Shown piece after piece: positions 17,973 through 27,778 of a DNA stretch of 64,000 bases. Source of the stretch: Mycolicibacterium alvei (GTDB lineage: Bacteria; Actinomycetota; Actinomycetes; Mycobacteriales; Mycobacteriaceae); NCBI RefSeq assembly GCF_010727325.1, contig NZ_AP022565.1:5084001-5148000 (forward strand), given 5' to 3'. Below the pieces are notes generated by a model. The model was given only the letters and a program-made list of their open reading frames with translations. It was not told where the DNA came from and made no database searches. Made by a program: the position numbers and the translations under genes. How positions within the stretch are numbered: the stretch's first letter is position 1; each line of letters begins with the position of its first letter.

Positions 17973-18612
17973 GGGATCTCCTTACGGGGACGTAACTAGG
18001 GTCGGCGCAGAAGTTACCCCAAAGTAAGTTCAGTTGTCTGCAAATTCTCTCAGCAGATTTTCAGCCCCCCGGAACCATCGTGCTGTCCGGCAAATGAACT
18101 CCGGGTATCTGAAATATTGCTGGTAATGCGAGTTTGTCGCGGTCAAATCGCATTGTTTCGCTACCAGATGTAGCGATATTATCCATAAGTTCGAAGCGTC
18201 ATAGCAAACATTTGGCGCGCTATGCCACTCGGTTGCCAGCGGGGGTGCTGGCGATAAGTTCGGTTAGGTTACCCAGCGGTAACGTCATCCGGGCGTGGGC
18301 CGGGAAGTTAGCGCGCACACATTGGACATATGAGTGTGATCTGTAAAACAGGGGCTGCTCGGATGAGATGCCGGACACTGGTCGGGCCTGCGGTCCCGGT
18401 ATCCACTCCGTTGCTTGCGTTGGCAACGAAGTGGCAGTCTCAGTCAGTTTCAAAAATTGCGGATTTCGTTGTCGGGGGTTTGCCCGGTCTGTTTAGTCGA
18501 CCATTACGTTGTTGCGCCGCTAGGCGAGCGATTTCAGGCCGATCATCGGTCTGACGGTCGGCGGTGAGTGTCTTTCTGCGCGGCCCGCAGGGCACGGCTA
18601 TCGTCGATCACG
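17973..18612. other. 640-base AT-richer divergent intergenic region
   Basis: No supported gene lies here. The region should hold the promoters of the secreted gene on its left and of mshB on its right. On the minus strand CTGAGAGAATT lies about 85 bases before the secreted gene. A perfect 7-bp hairpin, TCGCTAC (18158-18164) and GTAGCGA (18170-18176) with a 5-base loop, is followed by TATTAT and could be a terminator or a small-RNA end. Short open frames here lack ribosome sites and mycobacterial codon bias. Confidence 0.4.
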
Positions 18613-19470
18613 ATGCCCAGCGAAACGCCCCGCCTGCTGTTCGTTCACGCCCATCCGGACGACGAAACCCTCACCACCGGTGCCACGATCGCGCACTACG
18701 CGGCGCTCGGCGCCGACGTGCATGTGGTGACCTGCACCCTCGGCGAAGAGGGGGAGGTCATCGGCGATCGCTATGCGAACCTGGCCGTCGACCACGCCGA
18801 TCAACTCGGCGGATACCGGATCAGCGAGCTGACCAAGGCACTGAGCGCACTCGGCATCGGCGCACCGCAATTCCTCGGCGGCCCCGGTCGATGGCGGGAC
18901 TCGGGTATGGACGGTTCCTCGGCGCGCAAGCAACAGCGGTTCATCGACGCCGATTTTGATGAAGCGGTAGACGAACTCGTGCGCGTCATCGAGGATCTGC
19001 AACCGCACGTCGTCGTCACCTACGACCCCGACGGCGGGTACGGGCACCCCGACCACAAACAGGCCCACCGCGTCACCACCGCGGCCGTCGCGGCCGCCGG
19101 CTGGACCGTCCCCAAGTTCTATTGGACGGTCATGGCCAGCACCGCGATGCGGGCCGGCCTCCAAGGCATGAAGGACGTGCCGGAGGACTGGATCCGCATC
19201 GACGTCGGGGACGTTCCGTTCGGGTACGCCGACGACCAGATCGATGCCGTCGTCGAGGCCGGCGCCCAACTGCCGGCCAAGGTCGCCGCGATGCGCGCGC
19301 ACGCCACCCAGGTCACCGTCGCACCCGACGGGAGTGGATTCGCCCTGTCCAACAACCTCGCCCTGCCGATCCTCGGTGAGGAGCATTACCTGCTCGTATC
19401 GGGCGACGCGGGCGAGCGCGATACCCGCGGGTGGGAAACCGACCTGCTGGCCGGGCTGAATCTGCAATAG
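18613..19470 (+). CDS. mshB: mycothiol biosynthesis deacetylase MshB
   Basis: A 285-residue zinc deacetylase of the LmbE family. It removes acetate from GlcNAc-inositol, the second main step of mycothiol synthesis. The metal site is clear: AHPDDE at residues 13-18 (His14, Asp17) and GHPDHKQAH near 143-151, whose His147 matches the third ligand known in the tuberculosis enzyme. Length and sequence fit MshB rather than the amidase Mca. The ATG at 18613 directly precedes [16 protein letters not shown]; the longer open frame upstream has no ribosome site. Cytoplasmic. It sits next to the Rv1171-like membrane gene as in the tuberculosis genome. Confidence 0.95.
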   Translation: MPSETPRLLFVHAHPDDETLTTGATIAHYAALGADVHVVTCTLGEEGEVIGDRYANLAVDHADQLGGYRISELTKALSALGIGAPQFLGGPGRWRDSGMDGSSARKQQRFIDADFDEAVDELVRVIEDLQPHVVVTYDPDGGYGHPDHKQAHRVTTAAVAAAGWTVPKFYWTVMASTAMRAGLQGMKDVPEDWIRIDVGDVPFGYADDQIDAVVEAGAQLPAKVAAMRAHATQVTVAPDGSGFALSNNLALPILGEEHYLLVSGDAGERDTRGWETDLLAGLNLQ

Positions 19471-19523
19471 CCGAAACCGCACGCGGTAAGCTCCGGTCAA
19501 TCAGTGGCGTCGAAGGGACATTC

Positions 19524-19631
19524 ATGGACCCCGATATGGATCCGAACCTGCAGCACTGGCAGGACCGTTTTGACAACTACCAGTGGGTGGTCGGTTCGAT
19601 GGTCGGTCTGCTCGACAGCATTCCCACCTGA
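19524..19631 (+). CDS. possible 35-residue peptide, coupled upstream ORF
   Basis: ATG at 19524 is preceded at five bases by GAAGGGA, a better ribosome site than that of the next gene. It encodes 35 residues, MDPDMDPNLQHWQDRFDN and then a hydrophobic end. The stop is 17 bases before the GTG chosen for the membrane protein, and the frame overlaps the longer version of that gene. It may be a real small protein or a coupling leader. Nothing similar is known to me. Confidence 0.4.
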   Translation: MDPDMDPNLQHWQDRFDNYQWVVGSMVGLLDSIPT

Positions 19632-19648
19632 ACCCGCCCTCGGACCTT

Positions 19649-20005
19649 GTGCTGGGCCGCGTCGTCCTGGCACTGCTCGCGGTTGACGGCGTCCTCTCAG
19701 CCGTCGTAGGCGCATTACTGCTGCCTTCACACATCGGATCGATCCCGTTTCCGATCAGCGCACTGGCTGCGGGGGCCGTCAATACCGCGCTCGTCTGGGC
19801 GGCCATGTACTGGACCGATTCCATGCGGTTGGCGGCGTTGCCGCTGTGGACATGGCTGGCCACCGTGGTGGCGATGACGTTCGGGGGACCGGGCGGAGAC
19901 ATCATCTTCGCCGGGCCGGGCGTAATGGCCTTCGGATCGTTGATACTGATCGCCGCCGGCGCGTTACCTCCGCTGGTACTGCTGCGACGGCGTTACCTCC
20001 GCTGA
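19649..20005 (+). CDS. small integral membrane protein, Rv1171-like
   Basis: A 118-residue protein (140 if an upstream GTG at 19583 is used) made almost entirely of about four hydrophobic helices: VVLALLAVDGVLSAVVGALLL, a central Ala-rich helix, WLATVVAMTF and LILIAAGALPPLVLL, ending in RRRYLR. It lies directly after mshB, the position of the conserved membrane protein Rv1171. The function is unknown. The GTG at 19649 has no strong ribosome site and would depend on the small frame ahead of it. It ends one base before the converging secreted gene. Confidence 0.7.
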   Translation: MLGRVVLALLAVDGVLSAVVGALLLPSHIGSIPFPISALAAGAVNTALVWAAMYWTDSMRLAALPLWTWLATVVAMTFGGPGGDIIFAGPGVMAFGSLILIAAGALPPLVLLRRRYLR

Positions 20006-20006
20006 C

Positions 20007-21494
20007 TCACTTCTTGTCGTCTTTGTCTGTGCCTGTGTTCGACGGGGCGTTGGCGCTGGAGTCCTTGGCAGCCAAGGACTTTTCCTTCTTTACCCTGGGC
20101 TTCGGCGTGACGTTCTTGACGGCGGTCTTGACCGCCTCGCGTGCGTCGTCGCGGGCCTTCTGCGCGGCGTCGACCGCGCCCTGGACCCGGGCCTGAACCC
20201 GCGACGGCAGATCCGTCGCCTTGTCGGTCGTCTCGGTCTTGATATTGCGGTTGGTGACCGGACTGGTCGGCTTCGGTGCCGTGTCCTTCACCTGATCGAC
20301 CGGGTCCTGCAACGACGCGCGCACCGACGTCGGCACGTTCGTCACCTCGTCGGTGTTGGTCTCGGTCGCCGCGAATCCGGGGGTGAAGTAGTTGACCTGA
20401 TCGCCGACGTAGTTCCCGACGGCGTCGACCGCGTTGTTGCCATGCGAGACGATGCTGTTGCCGACGAAGCGGGCTTCGGTTCCGGCGGCCTCCAGGAGCC
20501 CCTGGCCGTCCTTCAACACGTCGTTCAGGTAGCGGTCCGGGACCTGGATCAGGTCGGTGGTCAGGCCGACACCCTGACTCGACAGCGCGCTGACGAGGTC
20601 GTGGTTGATGTCGAGCTGCCGGCTGAGGAAGTTCAGGCGCAACGAATCGAGAACGTTGTCGGCCCCGTCGACCGCGAAGCTGGTCGCATTGTGCACGAGC
20701 CCGTAGGCGCCGCTGATGGTGTTCACCGCTGCGTCGGTCACGAAATCCGAGGGCGGCAGGACAACGTCGCCGACGAGTTCGCGCAGGCCGGGGAAGAGGG
20801 CACCGGGGGTGGCGAGTCCGGCCGACAGGCTCTGGGTGGCCAGGGTGTTGAACGGCCAGCCCGGCGGCGGTCCGGGCAGCGGCGGCAGAATCCAGCCGAA
20901 GAAGAAATTGAACTCTTGGACGCCGAAGTTGACACCGGCGTTGATCGCGGCCCCCACGGTGCTGACGAAGCCGTTCCACCACACGGCGAGGTTCAGCGGA
21001 TCGTTGACGACCGGAACCAGCCAGTTGTCGAAGTAGCCATCGGCGATCGGCTTGATCAGGGCGTTGTAGAAGATGCCGATCTGATCGCCGATCGCCCAGG
21101 CGAACGGAACTCCCCAGCCTCCCAGCCAGTAGGCGATCTCCTGTGCGTAGGCCACACCCCAGTCGACCCAGCTCTGGATGCCGTCGTAGGCCCAGGTCAG
21201 CCAGTCGCTGGCGGCGTTCTGGACACCGACTTGGCCCGTCGTTGCCGCCGCCGGGGCCACTCCCAGGCTGGGGGCGCCGGGTTGGGCGGCCACCTTGGGG
21301 GCTACCGCGGCGGTCATCCTGCTGGCAGCCGCCAGCAGATCGATCATCGCCTGCGTCAGTTGAGGCTGGGTCGCTGTCGGGTGCGCCGGGATGGCGATGT
21401 CAGCCGGGGCTGCCTGCACCGGGGTGAGTGCGATGGCTGTGGCGGTGGCTGCTGCGGCGCCGGCCACGAGATAGGAACGAACACTTGTAGACAT
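20007..21494 (-). CDS. secreted protein with Lys/Asp-rich tail
   Basis: A 495-residue exported protein. The signal peptide is MSTSVRSYLVAGAAAATATA, with cleavage probably after PVQA. The mature part contains Trp-rich amphipathic segments (WLTWAYDGIQSWVDWG, WLGGWGVPFAW, FNFFFGWILPPLPGPPPGW), unusual for a soluble protein and suggestive of membrane or envelope contact. The last 110 residues are charged, with an Ala/Arg/Lys helix (ARVQGAVDAAQKARDDA) and the end TGTDKDDKK. ATG at 21494 follows GGAGGGG by five bases; an adjacent GTG one codon earlier is possible. It occupies the place of PE12 in the tuberculosis locus. It resembles the genes at 12820 and 16605 in plan but not clearly in body sequence. 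No function assigned. Confidence 0.65.
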   Translation of the reverse strand: MSTSVRSYLVAGAAAATATAIALTPVQAAPADIAIPAHPTATQPQLTQAMIDLLAAASRMTAAVAPKVAAQPGAPSLGVAPAAATTGQVGVQNAASDWLTWAYDGIQSWVDWGVAYAQEIAYWLGGWGVPFAWAIGDQIGIFYNALIKPIADGYFDNWLVPVVNDPLNLAVWWNGFVSTVGAAINAGVNFGVQEFNFFFGWILPPLPGPPPGWPFNTLATQSLSAGLATPGALFPGLRELVGDVVLPPSDFVTDAAVNTISGAYGLVHNATSFAVDGADNVLDSLRLNFLSRQLDINHDLVSALSSQGVGLTTDLIQVPDRYLNDVLKDGQGLLEAAGTEARFVGNSIVSHGNNAVDAVGNYVGDQVNYFTPGFAATETNTDEVTNVPTSVRASLQDPVDQVKDTAPKPTSPVTNRNIKTETTDKATDLPSRVQARVQGAVDAAQKARDDAREAVKTAVKNVTPKPRVKKEKSLAAKDSSANAPSNTGTDKDDKK

Positions 21495-21696
21495 CACGAC
21501 CCCTCCGGTATCCCCTCCCCGACTCGATTAACTTACGTGGTGGCCCACTGGTTTGTGGCTCCTTTACCGTCCGTGTCCAGTAAGCGCCCCGCACCACGTT
21601 GACGTGCTGGGGCTACTGTGGCCGGTATGCCGGGCGCATTGGTTCCAGAATGTGAGACGCGTGGATGATCGTGCACAACGACGGGGTTACACGGAA

Positions 21697-24288
21697 GTGG
21701 CTCTGAACCCCCAGCACGGCGCCGATCTGCCCATCCCGGCCGTCCCGCCGAAGTCCGCTGCGCCCACCGCGCCGACCACTTCGGGGGCTCTGCGGCGGGT
21801 GTTGCGCCGGGCTCGTGACGGCGTGACCCTCAACGTCGACGAGGCCGCGATCGCGATGACGGCCCGTGGCGAGGATCTGGCGGATCTGTGTGCCAGCGCC
21901 GCCCGGGTACGCGATGCGGGCCTGCAATCGGCGGGCCGGTACGGGGTTAACGGCCGGCTTCCGGTCAGCTATTCGCGCAAGGTCTTCATCCCCATCACGC
22001 ATCTGTGCCGCGACACCTGCCACTACTGCACCTTCGTGACCGTGCCCGGCAAGCTGCGCGCACAGGGCATGGGCATGTACATGGAGCCCGACGAGATTCT
22101 CGACGTGGCTCGCCGCGGCGCGGAGTTGGGCTGCAAGGAGGCGTTGTTCACCTTGGGTGACCGCCCCGAGGAACGCTGGGACGAGGCCCGCCAGTGGCTC
22201 GATGAGCGCGGCTACGACTCCACGCTCGACTATGTGCGAGCCATGGCCATTCGCGTGCTCGAGGAGACCGGGCTGCTGCCGCACCTGAATCCGGGCGTGA
22301 TGAGCTGGTCGGAGCTGTCTCGGCTGAAGCCCGTCGCGCCGTCGATGGGCATGATGCTGGAGACCACCTCCCGGCGCCTGTTCGAGGTCAAGGGCGAGGC
22401 GCACTACGGCAGCCCGGACAAGGACCCGGCGGTGCGGCTGCGCACCCTGGACGACGCCGGCAGGCTTTCAGTTCCGTTCACCACCGGCCTGCTGGTCGGC
22501 ATCGGCGAGACGCTGACCGAGCGTGCCGAGACCATGCACGCGATCCGCAAGTCCCACAAGGAGTTCGGGCACGTCCAGGAAGTGATCGTGCAGAACTTCC
22601 GGGCCAAGGACCACACCGCCATGGCGGCTACGCCCGATGCGGGGATCGACGACTTCCTGGCGACGATCGCGGTGACGCGGCTGGTACTGGGGCCCAAGAT
22701 GCGGATCCAGGCTCCGCCGAACCTGGTGTCGCGTGACGAATGCCTGGCGCTCATCGGTGCTGGTGTGGACGACTGGGGTGGGGTCTCACCGCTGACCCCC
22801 GATCACGTCAACCCCGAACGGCCCTGGCCGGCGCTGGACGAACTGGCCGATGTCACCGCCGAAGCCGGCTACGACCTGGTGCAGCGGCTCACCGCGCAAC
22901 CGCAGTACGTGCAGGCCGGGGCGGCCTGGATCGATCCGCGGGTGCGCGAGCACGTCGACGCACTGGCCGATCCCGACACCGGGTTCGCCATTGACGTCAA
23001 CCCGGTCGGGCGGCCGTGGCAGGAACCCGACGAAGCATCGGAATCGTTGGGCCGCATCGATCTGCACTCCGCGATCGACTCCGAGGGCAGGCTCACCGAG
23101 ACCCGCAGTGACCTCGACAGTGCGTTCGGCGACTGGGAGTCGATCCGCGCCAAGGTGCACGAACTGGCTGCCCGCGCCCCCGAACGCGTCGACACGGATG
23201 TGCTGGCCGCGTTGCGCTCCGCCGAACGCGATCCGGGCGGCTGCAGTGACGGCGAGTACCTCGCATTGGCCACGGCGGATGGTCCGGCGTTGGAAGCCGT
23301 TACCGCACTGGCGGATTCGCTGCGTCGCGATGTCGTCGGCGATGACGTCACCTACGTCGTGAACCGCAACATCAACTTCACCAACATCTGCTACACCGGG
23401 TGCCGGTTCTGCGCCTTCGCCCAGCGCAAGGGCGACGCCGACGCCTACTCGCTGTCCACCGACGAGGTGGCCGACCGGGCCTGGGAGGCCCACGTCGCCG
23501 GCGCCACCGAAGTCTGCATGCAGGGCGGCATCGACCCGGAGCTTCCGGTCACCGGCTATGCCGATCTGGTGCGGGCCGTCAAGGCTCGCGTGCCGTCCAT
23601 GCACGTACACGCCTTCTCGCCCATGGAGATCGCCAACGGCGTCACCCGCAGCGGCCTGTCCGTGCGGGAGTGGCTTACCTCGCTGCGCGAGGCCGGGCTG
23701 GGGTCGATCCCCGGCACGGCCGCCGAGATCCTCGACGACGAGGTGCGTTGGGTGCTGACCAAGGGCAAGCTGCCGACCTCGGAGTGGATCAATGTCGTGA
23801 CGACCGCGCACGAGGTGGGCCTGCGCTCGTCGTCGACGATGATGTACGGCCACGTCGACACGCCCAAGCACTGGGTGGGCCACCTCAATGTGCTCCGTGG
23901 CATCCAGGATCAGACCGGCGGCTTCACCGAATTCGTGCCGCTGCCGTTCGTGCACCAGTCCTCGCCGCTGTATCTGGCCGGCGGATCCCGTCCCGGGCCG
24001 ACGCACCGTGACAACCGTGCTGTGCATGCCTTGGCTCGGATCATGTTGCACGGCAGGATCTCGTCGATTCAGACGTCGTGGGTGAAGCTCGGCGTCGAGC
24101 GCACCCAGGTGATGCTGCGCGGTGGTGCCAACGATCTGGGTGGCACGTTGATGGAGGAGACGATCTCCCGGATGGCCGGTTCGGAGAACGGGTCGGCCAA
24201 GACGGTGGCCGAACTCGTCGCGATCGCCGAGGGCATCGGCCGTCCCGCCCGGCAGCGCACCACGGACTACTCGCCGCTCGCTGCCTAG
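21697..24288 (+). CDS. fbiC: F420 biosynthesis protein FbiC (F0 synthase, fused CofG/CofH)
   Basis: An 863-residue radical SAM double enzyme that makes the deazaflavin F0, precursor of coenzyme F420, from a tyrosine-derived and a ribityl-uracil substrate. Two CxxxCxxC sites for [4Fe-4S]/SAM are visible: CRDTCHYC near residue 107 (CofG half) and CYTGCRFC near 565 (CofH half). The fusion is the actinobacterial form, and the length is close to the 856 residues of the tuberculosis protein. The start is taken as GTG 21697, giving a short poorly conserved head before [20 protein letters not shown] 21661 is an alternative. Cytoplasmic. F420 serves many mycobacterial oxidoreductases, possibly including the split-barrel protein at 9867. 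Confidence 0.96.
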   Translation: MALNPQHGADLPIPAVPPKSAAPTAPTTSGALRRVLRRARDGVTLNVDEAAIAMTARGEDLADLCASAARVRDAGLQSAGRYGVNGRLPVSYSRKVFIPITHLCRDTCHYCTFVTVPGKLRAQGMGMYMEPDEILDVARRGAELGCKEALFTLGDRPEERWDEARQWLDERGYDSTLDYVRAMAIRVLEETGLLPHLNPGVMSWSELSRLKPVAPSMGMMLETTSRRLFEVKGEAHYGSPDKDPAVRLRTLDDAGRLSVPFTTGLLVGIGETLTERAETMHAIRKSHKEFGHVQEVIVQNFRAKDHTAMAATPDAGIDDFLATIAVTRLVLGPKMRIQAPPNLVSRDECLALIGAGVDDWGGVSPLTPDHVNPERPWPALDELADVTAEAGYDLVQRLTAQPQYVQAGAAWIDPRVREHVDALADPDTGFAIDVNPVGRPWQEPDEASESLGRIDLHSAIDSEGRLTETRSDLDSAFGDWESIRAKVHELAARAPERVDTDVLAALRSAERDPGGCSDGEYLALATADGPALEAVTALADSLRRDVVGDDVTYVVNRNINFTNICYTGCRFCAFAQRKGDADAYSLSTDEVADRAWEAHVAGATEVCMQGGIDPELPVTGYADLVRAVKARVPSMHVHAFSPMEIANGVTRSGLSVREWLTSLREAGLGSIPGTAAEILDDEVRWVLTKGKLPTSEWINVVTTAHEVGLRSSSTMMYGHVDTPKHWVGHLNVLRGIQDQTGGFTEFVPLPFVHQSSPLYLAGGSRPGPTHRDNRAVHALARIMLHGRISSIQTSWVKLGVERTQVMLRGGANDLGGTLMEETISRMAGSENGSAKTVAELVAIAEGIGRPARQRTTDYSPLAA

Positions 24289-24413
24289 GTTTTCACCGCT
24301 CGGCAAGAAAAAGGTGGAAGAAAATCTCCGCAATCGGGAATTGAATCGGACTGCGGTCCGGTTGTGTCTGATGAAGGCGCCGGACCGGCCGGCACTAGAC
24401 CCGAGGAGACACC

Positions 24414-24962
24414 ATGACCGCCGCCGTAGCCACCGACCTGACCGCAGGTACCTGGGCCATCGATCCTGTGCACTCGTCCGTCAACTTCTCAGTCCGCCAT
24501 CTCATGGTCAGCAAGGTGCGGGGTAGTTTCCAGACGTTCAGCGGCGCGGTTGTCGTCGCCGAGGACGGCACCCCGTCGGTCAACGCCACCATCGACGTCA
24601 CCTCGATCGACACCCGCAACGAGCAGCGCGACGCGCACGTGCGGTCCGCAGACTTCTTCGATGCCGAGAACTACCCGACCGCGACCTTTGTTTCCACCGG
24701 TGTGCGACCCGACGGGGACGACTACGTCGTCGAGGGCGATTTCACCCTCAAGGGCGTGACCAAGCCGGTGTCGCTCAAGCTTGAGTACAACGGCGTGAAC
24801 GCCGGCATGGGTCAGGGTGCGGTGGCCGGATTCGAAGCCTCGGTGGTGTTGAACCGCAAGGACTTCGGCATCGACATCGACATGCCTCTGGAGACCGGGG
24901 GCACCGTCGTCGGCGACAAGGTGACCATCACCCTCGAAATCGAGGCGCTCAAGCAGGCCTGA
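24414..24962 (+). CDS. YceI family protein
   Basis: A 182-residue lipocalin-like beta barrel of the YceI family, which binds polyisoprenoid or similar amphiphilic lipids. The family opening is clear: GTWAIDPVHSSVNFSVRHLM near residues 11-30, then VRGSFQTFSG and the C-terminal pattern FTLKGVTKPVSLKLE. There is no signal peptide, so this copy should be cytoplasmic, unlike E. coli YceI. The ATG follows GAGGAG. It is the first gene not shared with the tuberculosis order after fbiC and may be a separate unit. A 22-bp hairpin separates it from converging ctaD. Confidence 0.9.
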   Translation: MTAAVATDLTAGTWAIDPVHSSVNFSVRHLMVSKVRGSFQTFSGAVVVAEDGTPSVNATIDVTSIDTRNEQRDAHVRSADFFDAENYPTATFVSTGVRPDGDDYVVEGDFTLKGVTKPVSLKLEYNGVNAGMGQGAVAGFEASVVLNRKDFGIDIDMPLETGGTVVGDKVTITLEIEALKQA

Positions 24963-24984
24963 TCTGCTGATTGACCCAACCCTT

Positions 24985-25032
24985 TGTCACGCTGGAGTGG
25001 CTCTCGCGTCCGAGAGCCACTCCAGCGTGACA
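24985..25032. terminator. perfect 22-bp hairpin between yceI and ctaD
   Basis: Bases 24985-25006 and 25011-25032 are exact reverse complements, starting TGTCACGCTGG and ending CCAGCGTGACA, around the loop CGTC. It lies 22 bases after each of the two converging stops, so it is well placed as a bidirectional terminator. No T-tract follows. Confidence 0.8.
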
Positions 25033-25054
25033 TTGGTGGGTGGGGCGTCGCGGG

Positions 25055-26752
25055 TCAATGGCGGCCGATGTGCGACTCGGCCCGCATCCGCTCGACCATG
25101 TGCGGGTAGTGCAACTCGAAAGCCGGCCGTTCCGAACGGATCCGGGGCAGCTCGGTGAAGTTGTGCCGCGGCGGCGGGCAACTGGTGGCCCATTCCAACG
25201 AGTTTCCGTAGCCCCACGGGTCGTCGACGACAACCGGCTCGCCGTAGCGCCAACTCTTGAAGACGTTCCACACGAACGGCAGCATCGAGACACCCAGGAT
25301 GAAGGCGCCGATGCTGGAGACCACGTTGAGCGTCGTGAAACCGTCCGACGGCAGGTAGTCGGCGTAGCGACGCGGCATGCCCTCGTTACCCAGCCAGTGC
25401 TGCACCAGGAACGTGGTGTGAAAACCGATGAACGTCAGCCAGAAATGGATCTTGCCCAGGCGCTCGTCGAGCAGTCGGCCGGTCATCTTCGGGAACCAGA
25501 AGTACACGCCGCCGAACGAGGCGAACACGATGGTGCCGAACAGCACGTAGTGGAAGTGTGCGATCAGGAAGTACGTATCGGTGACGTGGAAGTCGATCGG
25601 CGGGCTGGCCAGCATGACACCGGAGAGTCCACCGAGCAGGAACGTGACCATGAAGCCCACCGAGAACAGCATCGGTGTTTCAAATGTCAACTGCCCCTTC
25701 CACATCGTGCCGATCCAGTTGAAGAACTTGATACCGGTCGGTACCGCGATCATGTACGACATGAGCGAGAAGAAAGGAAGCAGAACGGCGCCCGTTGCGA
25801 ACATGTGGTGTGCCCAGACCGCCATCGAGAGGGCGCCGATGCTTATCGTCGCGTAGATCAGGGTGGTGTAGCCGAACAGCGGTTTGCGGGAGAACACCGG
25901 GATGATCTCGGTGACGATGCCGAAGAACGGCAACGCCACCACGTAGACCTCGGGATGGCCGAAGAACCAGAACAGGTGCTGCCACAGGATGACTCCGCCG
26001 TTGGCGGGGTCGTAGATGTGAGCGCCGAGGTGACGGTCGGCGGCCAGGCCGAACAGTGCGGCGGTCAACAGCGGGAACACCATCAGCACCAGAACGCTGG
26101 TGACGAGGATGTTCCAGGTGAAGATCGGCATCCGGAACATCACCATGCCGGGCGCGCGCATGCACACCACGGTGGTGATCATGTTGACGGCTCCGAGGAT
26201 GGTGCCGAGACCGGCCACGGCCAGACCCAGGATCCACAGGTCACCGCCGGCGCCGGGGGAATGGATGGCATTGCTCAGCGGGGCGTAGGCGGTCCAGCCG
26301 AAGTCTGCAGCGCCACCGGGAGTGATGAACCCGGCGAGGGCGATGAGGGCACCGAACACGAACAGCCAGAAAGACAGGGCGTTCAGCCTCGGGAACGCGA
26401 CGTCGGGTGCGCCGATCTGCAGAGGTAGGACGAGGTTGGCGAATCCGAACACGATCGGGGTGGCGTAGAACAACAGCATCACGGTGCCGTGCATGGTGAA
26501 CAACTGGTTGTACTGCTCGGTGGACAGAAACTGCAGCCCCGGTGCGGTGAGTTCGGTGCGGATGAACAGCGCCATCAAGCCGCCGGTGAAGAAGAACACG
26601 TAGCACGCGACCATGTACATCATCCCGATCATCTTGTGATCGGTGGTCGTGATGAGCTTGTAGACCAGATTTCCACGTGGCCCTAGACGCGGCGGGAATG
26701 GCCGCGTGCTGGTGAGGTCGGTGCTGATTGACGAGGTTGTGTGTGCCGTCAT
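25055..26752 (-). CDS. ctaD: cytochrome c oxidase subunit I (aa3 type), probable second copy
   Basis: A 565-residue heme-copper oxidase subunit with about 12 helices. Ligand motifs are present: FTMHGTVM (low-spin heme His), [14 protein letters not shown] (CuB His and the cross-linked Tyr), WAHHMF (CuB His pair) and HFHYVLFG (heme a3 and low-spin heme His). It reduces oxygen and pumps protons together with subunits II-IV and the bc1 complex. The main mycobacterial ctaD lies elsewhere, near serB2, so this copy is probably an accessory paralog; that is inference. It is divergent from fdxA with only 49 bases between starts. No other oxidase subunit gene is adjacent, so it would have to use CtaC/E from elsewhere. 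Confidence 0.9.
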   Translation of the reverse strand: MTAHTTSSISTDLTSTRPFPPRLGPRGNLVYKLITTTDHKMIGMMYMVACYVFFFTGGLMALFIRTELTAPGLQFLSTEQYNQLFTMHGTVMLLFYATPIVFGFANLVLPLQIGAPDVAFPRLNALSFWLFVFGALIALAGFITPGGAADFGWTAYAPLSNAIHSPGAGGDLWILGLAVAGLGTILGAVNMITTVVCMRAPGMVMFRMPIFTWNILVTSVLVLMVFPLLTAALFGLAADRHLGAHIYDPANGGVILWQHLFWFFGHPEVYVVALPFFGIVTEIIPVFSRKPLFGYTTLIYATISIGALSMAVWAHHMFATGAVLLPFFSLMSYMIAVPTGIKFFNWIGTMWKGQLTFETPMLFSVGFMVTFLLGGLSGVMLASPPIDFHVTDTYFLIAHFHYVLFGTIVFASFGGVYFWFPKMTGRLLDERLGKIHFWLTFIGFHTTFLVQHWLGNEGMPRRYADYLPSDGFTTLNVVSSIGAFILGVSMLPFVWNVFKSWRYGEPVVVDDPWGYGNSLEWATSCPPPRHNFTELPRIRSERPAFELHYPHMVERMRAESHIGRH

Positions 26753-26801
26753 CGCATTGCTCCAGTTTTTTTACAAACAAGCCTTGTATAAACTATGGGC
26801 C
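26753..26801. promoter_or_regulatory. divergent ctaD/fdxA promoter with palindromic operator candidate
   Basis: The 49-base gap is AT-rich. ACAAGCCTTGT, a perfect 11-base palindrome around a central C, lies at 26777-26787. TAAACT at 26789-26794 fits the mycobacterial -10 pattern TANNNT, and seven bases further is the ATG of fdxA, so the fdxA mRNA is probably leaderless. A repressor on the palindrome would block both directions. The co-transcribed regulator gene is the obvious candidate. Confidence 0.55.
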
Positions 26802-27146
26802 ATGACATACGTGATCGGCAAGCCATGTGTTGATGTGAAGGATCGCGCGTGCGTCGAGGAATGCCCGGTCGACTGCATCTACGAGGGTGCGCGTGCGCTC
26901 TACATCCATCCCGACGAGTGTGTGGACTGCGGCGCCTGCGAACCCGTCTGCCCGGTCGAGGCCATCTACTACGAGGATGACCTGCCCGACGAGCTCGAGG
27001 CCTACAAGGATGACAACGACGCGTTCTTCTCCGACACGCTGCCCGGACGGGACGAGCCGTTGGGCTCGCCCGGCGGGGCGGCCAAGCTGGGGCCGGTGGC
27101 TGCGGACGCGCCGCTGGTGGCGAGCCTGCCGCCACAACCGTCATGA
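26802..27146 (+). CDS. fdxA: 7Fe ferredoxin FdxA
   Basis: A 114-residue ferredoxin with a [3Fe-4S] and a [4Fe-4S] cluster. The Cys ligands are Cys9, Cys17, Cys21, Cys25 and Cys40, Cys43, Cys46, Cys50 ([13 protein letters not shown]). The C-terminal tail with [15 protein letters not shown] and a closing PLVASLP is the feature that distinguishes FdxA (Rv2007c, DosR-controlled in M. tuberculosis) from FdxC. The ATG lies seven bases after a -10 element, so translation is probably leaderless. The stop overlaps the regulator start in ATGA. The electron partner is unknown; the neighbouring oxidase and NO reductase suggest a role under oxygen or NO stress. Confidence 0.92.
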   Translation: MTYVIGKPCVDVKDRACVEECPVDCIYEGARALYIHPDECVDCGACEPVCPVEAIYYEDDLPDELEAYKDDNDAFFSDTLPGRDEPLGSPGGAAKLGPVAADAPLVASLPPQPS

Positions 27147-27778
27147 ACGCGCCCCGTGGGCGACGCCGTGACGTCCTGGCGGTGTTGCGCGACGCGGATA
27201 CGCCGATGAGCATCGCGGCCATCGCCGAACAACTCGACGTGCACGCCAACACCGTGCGCTTCCACCTCGATGCCCTCCTCGCGCAGGAACAGGTCCGCCG
27301 GGTCGCGGGCGCGCGGGACAAGCCGGGGCGCCCGCCCCAGCTGTTCGCCGCGGTTGGCGGCATGGACCCCTCAGGTCCGCGCCACTATCGGCTGCTCGCC
27401 GAGGCACTGGTCGAATCGGTCGGCGCTGAGGCGGCACCCGGTGCGGCTGCCATTGCAGCGGGGCGCAAGATGGGTGCGCGGTTGGCGGCCGACCGATCCG
27501 ATGCGGCCGACCGAACGCCGGTGGAGAAGTTGGTCGACCTGCTCGACGACCTCGGCTTCGCCCCCGAACCAGACCAGGCCGGCACCGAAATCGCGTTGCG
27601 GCACTGTCCTTTTCTGGAATTTGCGCGGGAACATCCGGACGTCATCTGCCCGGTGCACCTGGGTCTGATGCAGGGGGCGATGACGGCCTGGGGCGCACCG
27701 GTCACGGTTGACAGCCTGCACCCGTTCGTCGAATCCGACCGGTGCGTCGCACAACTGAGCGGCTCAACAGCGACTTAG
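27143..27778 (+). CDS. SufR-like HTH regulator with candidate Fe-S cysteines
   Basis: A 211-residue regulator. The N terminus is a winged helix-turn-helix of DeoR/ArsR shape: [20 protein letters not shown] near residues 22-41. The C-terminal domain has RHCPFLEF, then VICPVH after 13 residues, and a third Cys in SDRC near 202. This spacing recalls SufR-type repressors that hold an Fe-S cluster and sense oxidation, iron or NO. ATG overlaps the fdxA stop, so it is made with FdxA and likely controls the palindrome in front of it. Its stop overlaps that of the converging slipin gene. The ligand is inference; the family is recognised only at the fold and motif level. Confidence 0.75.
   Translation: MNAPRGRRRDVLAVLRDADTPMSIAAIAEQLDVHANTVRFHLDALLAQEQVRRVAGARDKPGRPPQLFAAVGGMDPSGPRHYRLLAEALVESVGAEAAPGAAAIAAGRKMGARLAADRSDAADRTPVEKLVDLLDDLGFAPEPDQAGTEIALRHCPFLEFAREHPDVICPVHLGLMQGAMTAWGAPVTVDSLHPFVESDRCVAQLSGSTAT

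Noticed and set aside
18134..18346. 70-codon open frame in the gap before mshB
   Set aside because: No ribosome site, non-mycobacterial composition, and it overlaps a hairpin.
22786..24333. Open frame of 515 codons antisense to fbiC
   Set aside because: Antisense shadow of the CofH half of FbiC; no family features.
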